From positions 2,613,625 to 2,677,624 of the forward strand of contig NW_006499436.1 of NCBI RefSeq assembly GCF_000471905.2: 64,000 bases of DNA. Reading direction: 5' to 3'. The notes beneath the pieces are model-generated. The model searched no databases. It was given only the letters and a program-made list of their open reading frames with translations, and had not been told where the DNA came from. Origin of the DNA: Amborella trichopoda. Taxonomy: Eukaryota; Streptophyta; Magnoliopsida; Amborellales; Amborellaceae. Position 1 is the first letter of the stretch, and each line of letters starts with the position of its first letter. Position numbers and translations under genes: made by a program. This document shows, piece after piece, positions 38,375-49,000 of the stretch.

Positions 38375-39005
38375 AAATAGGGGCTTCGGTACTGAGCACT
38401 GTGTAAGTGCGGTCCGGCAGTAGGGCTCCGATACTGTGTAAAGTGCGATTCGACAGTAGGGCTCTAGCCCTGTATAAAGTGCAATCCGACAGTAGGGCTC
38501 TGACACTATGTAAATAGGGGCTCTGGTACTGAGCATTGTGTAAATGCGGTCCGGCAGTAGGGTTCCGACATTGTGTAAAGTGCGGTTTGACAGTAGGGCT
38601 CTAGCACTGTGTAAAGTGCGATCCGGCAGTAGGGCTCTAACACTATGTAAAGTGCGGTCCAACAGTTTCAAAGGGCGGTCCGGTAGTTGTAAAGTGCGGT
38701 CCAACAGTTGCAAAGGGCTGTCCAACAGTTGTAAATGACGGTCTGGCAGTAGATGTTATTGGATTCCAGGGCTCCGACACTATGTAAAGTGCGGTTCGAC
38801 AGTTGCAAAGGGCGGTCCGGCAGTTGTAAAGTGCGGTCCAACAGTTGCAAAGGGCGGTCCAGCAGTTGTAAATGACGGTCCGGCAGTAGATGTTATTGGA
38901 TTACAGGGCTCCGACACTATGTAAAGGGCGGTCCTACATTACTCAGTTTCGGTCCAGTTGTTGTCTGAGGGTGGTCCGACACTTGTGCGCTCAGACAATG
39001 TGATG
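38375..39005. repeat. Minisatellite of about 36-bp and 21-bp units
   Basis: Repeats of a unit built on AGGGCTC-GACACTGTGTAAAGTGCGGTCCGGCAGT (36 bp) in the left half change to 21-bp units (GTTGTAAAGTGCGGTCCAACA type) on the right. A higher-order copy of 137 bp is seen because AGATGTTATTGGATT recurs at 38751 and 38888. The minus-strand open frame over 38249-38725 encodes a repetitive LLDRTLQL peptide that simply follows the repeat and is not taken as a gene. Confidence 0.85.
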
Positions 39006-39308
39006 GCATGTTCCGGCAATGTGCTACTGGAGTCCAAAAGTCAACGTCAAATATGGCCAAAATGATTTTTGTGTACGGGAAGAGTATTTCCGTCTAAAAA
39101 AATGAACTTTTTCTCTTAGGGGGTATTTGCATAGAAGGTTTGTTTTGGGGAAAAAAATGAGAGAAAAAGTTAAGTTGGGGGTAAGTTGCATAGAAAGTGT
39201 GGTCTTGAGGTTTTTTTTTATAATTTTCCCTAAATAGTTCTTGAGTAGTTCAGAATTTTGATAAAATTTTCTCTCTTTTTCACGCATCCATGGAGTAAAA
39301 CCCAAGCC

Positions 39309-39775
39309 CACGGACCTAGGGCTAGCAATGGGTTGGGTCTAGGCCGGCAAAGGTCACTAAAGGCTCTGCGCTAGCATTGCCCAGTGTTTGAGGGGCCCTA
39401 GCTTAGGCCCAACCCCAGACCTTGGCTAGGTGTCTAGCCTCTGGCCCTAACCTGATTTGGGCTAGGCCAGACCATGCCTAGCAAATATGAACAACAAAAT
39501 AAGTGGAAACAAAAAGGAAAAAGGAGACTAGGCGGTCTCATTATGACTCTTGGCAGTGTCCCAGCCCAACCTGGCCTGGCTTGACCCTCAAAGCCAAATC
39601 TTGTGTCCTAGCTCTTGGTTTTAAGGGTTGGGCCCGCTCAGTGGCCCAAATAGGCCCCGCCTCTTGGGCCATTGGCAACCCTACATGCACCATAGCTTTT
39701 AAGGGTTGGGCCAGCCAGGCGGGACCACCCGGCCACTGACTGGGCCACCTGGCCATTGCCAGCCCTACATGAACC
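39309..39775. mobile_element. hAT-like GC-rich element with a doubled right end
   Basis: Left end TAGGGCTAGCAATGGG (39317); right end ATTGCCAGCCCTA (to 39767). Flanks CACGGACC and CATGAACC match at 6 of 8 positions, a decayed 8-bp duplication. A second right end, TTGGCAACCCTA to 39683, is followed by CATGCACC. The interior is rich in GGGCC/GGCCC. It belongs with the copies at 49806 and 53792. Confidence 0.6.
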
Positions 39776-39873
39776 ACGGCGGAGCAACACATGAGGACTC
39801 AAGCCAAAGGACTCAAGTTGTGGCCGTTTCGATATGGAGCCGTTTCCGAATGTTTACATGGCCCACGTCAAAA

Positions 39874-39898
39874 TCTCTCTCTCTCTCTCTCTCTCTCT
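39874..39898. repeat. (CT)n microsatellite
   Basis: About 12 CT units. Confidence 0.95.
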
Positions 39899-40973
39899 AT
39901 CCAGGAGATCAAAACAAAATATAACTGATGCAACTGCTCGCTGTGGAAAGCATCGCTTTCTTGACGTCGGCCCATTCCAAAATCTTTACAAAAAAACAAT
40001 GAATACCTCCCATAAAGCAAGAATCGATTGATTTTTGAGTACCTCTCATAGAGCAAGAATCCATTTGAATTTTACTCTAGGGTTGTAATCATTTTAAATC
40101 TAGTAAAATGGTTTGCTAGGGCTGTAGCCCTATCAAAAAAAAGAAAAAAAAGTAAATCCTAACCTCATAACTTATCAAAAATTGCAAGTCAAGTATTGGA
40201 AAACCTTTACATCGTTCATCTGGACTTGAATATTATGGTTGTGAAAAAAATAATAATTTCAAACTCTAAAAATAGTGTATATTGTAACAAATTACCTACA
40301 CCTTTTATTTTGGTTTAAAAATAAGTGTTCACATATCCACAAGTTCTGTACTTTTTTTGAGTTTCAAATTTTATTGTCGGTGTTGGAAATTGATTTTAGA
40401 GCCATCATAGAAATTTCCGTCACTCATAGTACTTTCAAAACGAGTGAGGTGAGGCTTTATTTTGTTTCATAAACCCTAGGCCTTATAGAAACATCATCCA
40501 TTTATTTAAGAGGCCAAACAATCTCAAAGAGCTCCATTAGATACGTATGGCTGAAGGAATTTGGCAAAAAGAAAAGAGTGAGTGCATGATTTTATCTATA
40601 TATATATATACCTTCACTCTTTCAATACAATCATAAGGTACCTCTATCCTAAGATTGCAGGTGTTTGGTTGTTGGAGAGTTATTACTGCTTGAAGAGGTT
40701 GCCTACCTCCCTCATTGTGGTTGTTCCTTGCACTTCACTCAATCATCACCCTGCCACGATTCTCTTGTCTGCCATGCTCTCTCATCCAATTATTTAGAGT
40801 GAATTTGACAATATGCCTTATATTTATTTTTTTAACTTGACAAACTTAAAGAGTGATGAGAAAAAAGACTCAACCAAGGTATTGAGACCTTGTCCCAGAC
40901 GAATTATTCAGCCGAGTTCATGCTTAAAAAAAAAAAAAGAAGAAAAATAACAAAACTAGATAAGATTTATATA

Positions 40974-41300
40974 TAATAAGATACCAATACTTATCATGAG
41001 TACCTAAGTAGTGTACTTGTAAACTACTGTGGGCCTCAACAAGAGGTTGAGGCATCAAATCTTGTCCATTGCCTTTCACTTTGTGAGGAAACCCTCTTAA
41101 TTGTTTAATTAAATCATAATGGTGGTGCTAATCTTTTAATAAAAAAAACTCCCTTTAATTGTTTAATTAATAGGGTTTATATATAATTGGATACATATAT
41201 ATCCAAGTAGTGTATTTGTCAACTATGGGCCTCAACAGGAGGTTGAGGCATCAAATCCTGCCCGTTGTACGTCACTTTGTGAGTTTGTAGTTTATTAATA
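40974..41300. repeat. Two-copy direct repeat, offset 196 bp
   Basis: GGCCTCAACAAGAGGTTGAG at 41032 recurs as GGCCTCAACAGGAGGTTGAG at 41228, each preceded by AAGTAGTGTA and followed by GGCATCAAATC and a CACTTTGTGAG tail. Nearby AATTGTTTAAT motifs recur at about 41100, 41158, 41421 and 41480. Confidence 0.8.
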
Positions 41301-41503
41301 AAAATGAGTTCGTATTTTAAATGAGTGAGTATTTTTTTTAATGATTATGTAGTTTTTTTAATAAAATTGAGTTTGTATTTGAATGAGTAATTTTTTTTAA
41401 TAAAAACAAGGAACCCGTCTGAATTGTTTAATTGAATCATAATGGTACTTATTTTTAATAAAAAGAGGAATCCTCTTTAATTGTTTAATCAAACCATTGA
41501 GTA

Positions 41504-42121
41504 AGATCATGTATGGGAGGATTAGAACCGAAGATGAGAGGCTGCTGATTGAACCATTGAACCTTTCAGATCATGTTTGGGAGGATTCAAACCGAAGATG
41601 AGAGGCTGCTGATTGAACCATTGAACCTTTCAGATCATGTTCGGGAGGATTCAAACTGAAGACGTGAACCTTTAAGATCATGTTTGTGCGGATTCGAACG
41701 GAAGATGTGAGGCTGATTGAACCATTGAGCCTTTAAAGATCATGTCTGGGAGGATTCAAACCGAACAAACTGAAGACGTGAACCTTTTTAAGATCCTGTT
41801 TGTACGGATTCGAACTGAAGATGTGAGGCTGATTGAACCATTGAGCCTTTAAGATCATGTCTGGGAGGATTCAAACCGAAGACGTGAGGCTGATTGAACC
41901 ATTGAGCCATTGTGAAACACATGTCTAGGAGGATTCAAACTGAAGACGTGAGACTGATTGAACCATTGAGTTTTTAAGATCACGAATGGGAGGCTGATTG
42001 AACCATTGAGCCATTGTGAAACACATGTCTAGGAGGATTCAAACCGAAGACGTGAGACTGATTGAACCATTGAGTTTTTAAGATGACCTATGGGAGGATT
42101 CGAACCGAAGATGTGAGGCTG
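41504..42121 (-). repeat. Tandem array of about ten 62-64 bp units carrying tRNA-like A and B boxes
   Basis: GGATTCRAACC-type motifs occur at 41519, 41583, 41647, 41690, 41752, 41806, 41867, 41931, 42035 and 42096. Most spacings are 61-64 bp, with shorter ones (43, 54) and one of 104. On the minus strand a typical unit reads TGGCTCAATGGTTC (close to a Pol III A box), then about 20 nt on a GGTTCGAATCC or GGTTTGAATCC B box. The units are too short and lack paired acceptor arms, so they are not tRNA genes; an amplified tRNA-derived (SINE-head-like) sequence is the simplest reading. Confidence 0.8.
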
Positions 42122-42975
42122 TAGGGAAGTAGATAATAGCCAACAAGTCACTTAGATGTTGTATGAATAAAGTTGCAGGTACAGAATATATATAAAACAT
42201 CAATACGTAGTACTCAGCCTCGCCTATTGGATGAGGCCAAGTAACTTGGCCGAGTCCGAGTCTCCTCGGCCGAGTCTAGAATCACTGGTTAAAGAACATC
42301 TATTCTTTTTTTATTTGGACTACAAGATGGAATTCTCAATTTTTAGTCCCCTTTAGGTTTAACTAGGGAGGAAGACTCTCTCATAATTCTAGGACACTAG
42401 GGTTTTAAAAGTGGCCGAGCTGACCTAGAATCAACAGTATCAGTATAGAATTAGTGGGCAAGCTTTTCTAGTTAGAGAAACCTTTGAATTGTCTGATTCC
42501 CTCAGTTTTTTATTTTCTATTCCATCCTTATTACAATAACGTACTACGATCAGACACAAGAATTCCGTACTTTGATTAGTCAACTTGGAATTGGTCCCAA
42601 TGCAATTTGGTGTCCGATTCCGATTTACATGAGATTGGAAAATCTTGGTGAAAATCCCATTCATTTAACATCAAAAGGAGCTCAAATTTTACACTAATAT
42701 CAAAGATATTGTAATTAACCTTCCAACTATGTTGAATTCCCTAAACTTCGCTAACACAACAAACATTTCTTCTCATTCATCATGCTGCAAAGTTTGGCTG
42801 TGTTTTGGGATAGCAAGTAATGATGATAAGAACAAAAGCACATAGGGTTGCATTCATCAGCAAAAAGTATCAATATTGCAAAAAGAAATACAAGGAGCCC
42901 AAAACAAGACACCTTGGGTTCACTATGGCAATGTCCCCACAATGATATGGGGCAGTTTTTCTTGTTTGCCTCTCC

Positions 42976-42983
42976 TATATAAA
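42976..42983 (+). promoter_or_regulatory. Probable TATA box of the XTH gene
   Basis: TATATAAA lies 36-43 bp upstream of the XTH ATG at 43019, with a pyrimidine-rich surround. The short distance implies a 5' leader of only about 5-15 nt, or a second start further upstream. Confidence 0.6.
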
Positions 42984-43018
42984 CCCCTTAAACATCTTGG
43001 TTCTTCCAACACCTACCC

Positions 43019-46000
43019 ATGGCTTCTTTCACTCTGTATTTCCTCTCTTTATCCCTCTTCTCTCTTTTCCCCACTCCTTTGGGCTCTGGCCATCTAACTC
43101 ACCTTGGCATGGTTGAACCTAGCCAAGTACAAGCAAATATTTCACCACCTCTCCCCGGAATTTTCCCCTCTGAGCACGTTAGAACCTCCAAGTTCACTAG
43201 GCATTATGCCAATCTTTGGGGTTCACAGCACCAAAATGTATCCAAAGATAACTCTTCCGTTACTCTTCGAATCGATCGATATTCTGGTCTGTTCCTCTCT
43301 CCCTCTCTCTTTATATATCTATCTATATGTCTATCTATATATAAACCCATCGATCTTTCTTTCTCTCTATGTTTTAAGGGAAAGGTTTATATACAACCCT
43401 TACTGTATGGAAGATATATACCTTCCCCGCCATTCAGCCGTCCAATTTAGATCAAGTGAGTCACTGACCGTTTGATCTAGATCCGACACCTTAGAGTATT
43501 TCATTTTAATTTTTTCTATAAATTATATGATTATGAAATTTGGTACATACCATCATCTCAAAGGGGTGCACTTAATATTTTTTATAAAATACAACGACCA
43601 AAATACCCATGAAAATTTTAGGGGCATTTTGGTTATTTTATTTTATTGGGAATAATTTTTTTAGATTTTTTATAGGTGCGAGTTTAAGAGTGAAGTGTAT
43701 GTCTAAAATTTGGTGTCAAAATATTTTGTAGAAAGAAATTAAAAATAAAATAATATAAAGGTATGACATTATGATTGAGGCTATCTCAACCGTCCATTCA
43801 GGATGGATGGTTAGAAAGGGTGAAGTATATAAATTTTATAGAGTAAAAAAAGTACAGAAAGCTTGCCCATATTTTAATATGTTCATTCCCTTTTATGATT
43901 GAAGTAATAGCCAGACTATGTTTCTCGGGATTTGGGCTCAAATATGTGGCACCTTGTTTCCAAGAGGGAGGCTGAGGGTTCTAATTACTTAGCTTACTCA
44001 TCTAGGAGGAAGAGAACAAAAAGGCTAGAACCATTCCCACAGGAAATTAATGGGAATTATATCTTCCAAGTTACTAATATTGAGAGGCACGAAAAAGGGC
44101 TTTCATAAAAATAAAGAGGCAATAAGAAAGAGTAATTATGTCACTTTTGTTGCTTTGGGGATTAAGAAGATGAAAGGAGGCCAATTGAATCGTTATTTCT
44201 ATTGTAAATGACTTATGAAACCATGAACAAAGGCATCTTTTAGACACCGAAAGAGACCACGGTTGGTGGACATTTATGTTTGACGAGGTACCTTGTTTGT
44301 ATTCATGTTTAGGTTTGTATGTACCGGGAAATGGGTTAGGGTTGCGATGGTAACACTTTGTGGTTCCATTTTCATTGACACCACCCTACTAATACCTTTC
44401 AAAAACTAACTCTTAAATTATTATCACGGATACCACCTTATTAATACCTTTCAAAAACTAACCCCTAAATTATTTGAAAAAAACAGGAAGGGAAAACTAG
44501 GTTGTCAATGGGTCGAGGCGGGTTCAGGCTCTTTGGCCTAGCTAGAGCTCAAGACAATGTAGGGTAGACCTGGGTCCATTATGGGTCAAAAGTTAAAGTT
44601 CATGGCCTAGCCTACAACTTGGACCAAAACAACCAGGCGGCCAGGCTGGGCCCCATATAAATATTTAAGTGTATGTGGCATATACTTCAAAATTCTGGTT
44701 AGGCTCGGGTCAGGTCAGTGCTAGCTTGGGCCAAGCCTGATAGTATGGTAGGCTTGCCCCGGTTCTGGTATACGGGTCATAACTTTGGGCCTGAAACTGA
44801 CCCTGGCCCACAGGCGCACAGCCGTGGCTCGTTAGTATTCCCAATCAGAATGAGCAAATCCTTTGGTACGGTGTTTTTGCTGTGGACCAAACTCACAATG
44901 TGATCCCCCCAGCTCCACCACTTTGCCCACCAATCTAGGTTTTTAAAATTTGAGAAGATAGATTGCATGGGTTATATACCCGAATCAAGGCCAGACCCCA
45001 TTAAAAATCCCAAGGAGTAAACAAAACAAAACGAGAACGTGTGGTATATCCATGTGATCAAACTATATGATCCGCCCTGATGAATATCATCGTCCATTCA
45101 ATCCATTGGATGGTGGATAGAGGGAAAGTTGGGCCACCTTATTAATTCAATTTTAGTCCACTCTCTCCATCACCCTCAATTTCATGGCCTGGTCCTAACT
45201 CTTATGGACATGTGCGCTATGTGATAGAGGCAATGGGCCGGGTGGCCCGGACCAGACCGGTTGGTCGACTCTAAAAAACTAGGGCTTGGGCCACAAAATG
45301 TGGCCCGAGGGCCGAGCTTGGTCAAAGGCAAGAAAGGTCTAGCCCGGCCCTTATTTTTTAATTTTTTTTGCTTTGTTTTTCTTTAATTTTCAGATCCCTA
45401 GCATAACAAATATCTTGAACCTCAGACAATAAACTATTAATGGGACTTTTATTTGCCCTTTACAACACTTTATTGCCTTCAAAGAGTCTACTTCAACGAT
45501 TATCTTACTCCGAAAATCCATTTAGCAATTTCTTTACAATGATCTCAATTCCGCTTCATTAGCTGTCCAATACCAAACGGGCAATAATATTGCCCCTTCA
45601 TGGTTTCTCACCAACCCTGCAATATTTTCTCTTCCATTAATTCGAAAGAGAGCTTCTATTAAAATTTAATATGATGTAATCCTACATCAATCATCCCCTT
45701 TATTTTGAACATCAAATTCACCCTCACAAATCCCCAAAACTCTTTACATACTGATGCCCACTTACTATCCCTTCAAATATTCTTCTATTTATTTCTTCTC
45801 TATGTCCCACAATACCACCATGCCTTTCATGATTTTCCTAAAGATTTTACCTACTCCTGATGCATCATCATGAATTTCATTTGAGTAAATATTTTTTCAG
45901 CATGCAGTGGGACTTCCACTTACTTCTCAGCACATTTCTAGCCCACTCCTGTATTTTTTGGGGGTGGTATAGCGCCCACATTACGTAGATTTTTGATGGG

Positions 46001-49000
46001 GGTGGTATAGCGCGCCCACATTACGTAGATTTTTGAAGGGTGCACAATCACTCTTTAACGGTGCACAATCACTCTTTAACGGTTCACATTAACTTCTTTC
46101 AACAACCACAAATTGATTTTTTTTTTTTTTAATCCAAATTTTTTTATTTTTCTTAATTTGGGATATAGATGCATTCTTACAAAGCACATAATAAAATAAA
46201 ATAATAAAGAATAGTTTAATATGTCATATAATAATGAATCTAACCGCAAGTTTTAGATAAGTATAAATTTTAAATAAAATTAAAATAAAAAACAGATTTA
46301 TTTTGTGGCTATTGGACGTCGCCTTTTTGTTCAACTTGAACTATTTGAAGGGTGCCACACTTCCAACATCCACATTATGTGGATGGGAAGCTGATGTGGT
46401 TGGGAAGCTTTCCCTTTTTTTTTTTTTTTTCGTTATGTGCAATGTAAAACCATGTTTTCTTACTAACATGAACATGAAATTTGGAATTTTTTTTTTGTTT
46501 TTTCTGATCTTTCACATTAGGAAACAATTTATATAAGGTTGCAACTAAAATTAAAGATGCACCTAAAAAAAAAAGATTGTTTTAAAATTGAAAAATCCTT
46601 TAATTGATCATCTCAATATCGAGATGTATGAATATGAAAAAAAAAGAAAGATTTTGAGTCCCATAAGCAGTTCATCTTGCAACCCATTATCTAGACCATC
46701 CATTTTCAAGATTTTCATATGTTTATAGATCTATTTGATTTTAACCATTTTTAGAGTCAAAATTTTATAATTAAAAATGAAAATAGATTTTCAGATAATC
46801 TTAAGAACTACTTACACCAAAATTACATGGTATGATAAAGCATGGAGGTTTATAGAAACCACACCCGCAAAGAAGCATTGTTGCATATGTTTAATATCCA
46901 TTTTTCCACATGTAGGAAGCGGGTTCAAATCAAAGAAGAGTTACATGTACGGCTTCTTCAACGCTGCCATCAAACTTCAGAGTGGATACACGGCCGGGAT
47001 CATAACTTCTTTCTACGTGAGTTATATATTCTTGTTTTTAGGTGAGATGTACTATTGTCTCATACGCTATAGAAGTTCTATGGTCCTATTGTGTCTTATC
47101 ACCATCCAATCCATGGATGGATAGTGTTGCGGAGAGAGGACTTTGGCTCATGTTCAGATTGTTCCCTTCTAAGTTCTAACTCTAGATTGTTTATGGACGA
47201 TTCGGATCATGGGTTTTATTTTTACTTTTTCTTTGTAAAACCATTTGTTAGAGCATGTGTATGTGCTCTTCCACTACAACACTTTGCTCCCTTGGGTGCA
47301 AGAGTCACTTAGGATTTTTTTGGCCTTTTTTGGGAAAGATATTCTACTCCCATAGGAGTGGAATGTCCATTTACTTCCCCCCAGTAAAACCCCGGCCCAC
47401 TAGGAATTAATATTAGGACACCAAATTTTGGGAGTGCAACCTTTTCAACCCATTGGTTGACTTTAATAGTTTATTTATTTATTTATTACAAATAGATCAT
47501 TTATTTTCTGTATAAAAATATCACAATCACATTTGTCCATTAAATTTCAAATTGAATGATTATAAAGTATTATTGACTCTAATGAAAGTTCAACTTGAAT
47601 GATTATAAACTGTCATTGACTAGTATGAAAGTTCAATTTATTTTTTTATTTTTTTATTTTTTTTCAAATTTTATGACACACCTAAAGACATATATTTTAA
47701 CATCTAATAGGTAAGAATAATTGTAACCTCATTATAAAAAAGATAAATTATCTCATAGTATACAATCCCCTTAAAAAATGATTTTCTTATTGTACGTTTT
47801 ATGCACTCGAAAACAATAATGTCCCGAGATTGAATAGAAACCATCCTATGTTTAGATGGTGGGATCTAAGTGTTAGAAAACTTGAATTTTAATTTTTTTT
47901 TTTGAAAGTAATGATCTAGTAATTCTTAAGTGGGTTCTCAAAATTTTAAATTGATAAAATCTTCCCAAGCCTATCTTCTAATTGAAGTAATAGAAATAAA
48001 CTATGCTCCCGAGAGAGAAGCAAATAAAATATCATTTCTATCAAAGATAGAGAGAGAATTTATGAGTTGCTTTTGCAGTTGTCGAATAACCAGGTGTACG
48101 AAGGGTGGCATGATGAGGTGGACATGGAGTTCTTGGGCACAATCACTGGTGAGCCCATCAAGCTCCAGACCAATGTGTATGGCAACGGCACCGGAGATGG
48201 GACCGGGATGCAGGGAAGGGAGCAGCATTTCCACCTTTGGTTCGACCCAACTGCTACCTTCCATAATTACAGCATATTGTGGAGCCCTCATCAGATACTG
48301 TAAATTTATTACTCTCTCTCTCTCTTCACCTGCATACATGCGCACATGCAAAAACCCTCATCTCTATTATCATAGATGGGGAAATTTACTTATACATCAA
48401 TTTTTATTTTTGGTAGTCTAAAATAGTCCTATATATTATATATTTTATCATCAAATCTCTTTTTTTAAGAACAGAAATAGTATTTTAATTTTTTCTTTTT
48501 ACATGTGTCAGATTATGTTCATATTTGTATGTTCACAATTTTTACCATCATACACTAATAAAAATGATTTAAAATAAATAAAATGTCAAATTAACTATGT
48601 ACTATTTAGGGGTAATTTGGTAATTTAAATCATTTTTAATATTTTTTATAAATGTATAATGATAAAAAGTATGTATATACCAAATTTGACTTAGAACTTT
48701 ATATTTTTAGAAATAGGACTTGATAGTAAAATATAAAATTCATGAGATTAGTTTAAATATAAAAATAAAAAAGCATTTATATGTAAACTTCCCTAAAAGA
48801 AACCTATAATTATCCGTAACAAAATATATAATAGAATGTATTCCTCTTATACAATATAAGGGGGAAAATGTTGCATGAGGGCTAAACCATATTTCTACAA
48901 TATGCAGTCCAGGGGTATAAAGCATCCATATTAAAGATGGATGCAAATCGGTGGTCCATCTAACAACAAGTGTAAATAACGGTCCAAATTTTTTCTTAAT

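Noticed and set aside
38249-38725. 158-codon minus-strand open frame with repeated LLDRTLQL peptide
   Set aside because: It simply follows the minisatellite units; no start context, domain or exon support.
41504-42121. CRISPR-like or genuine tRNA gene cluster
   Set aside because: Spacing is irregular and the 'spacers' are themselves repeated, so it is not CRISPR; units lack full tRNA length and paired acceptor arms.
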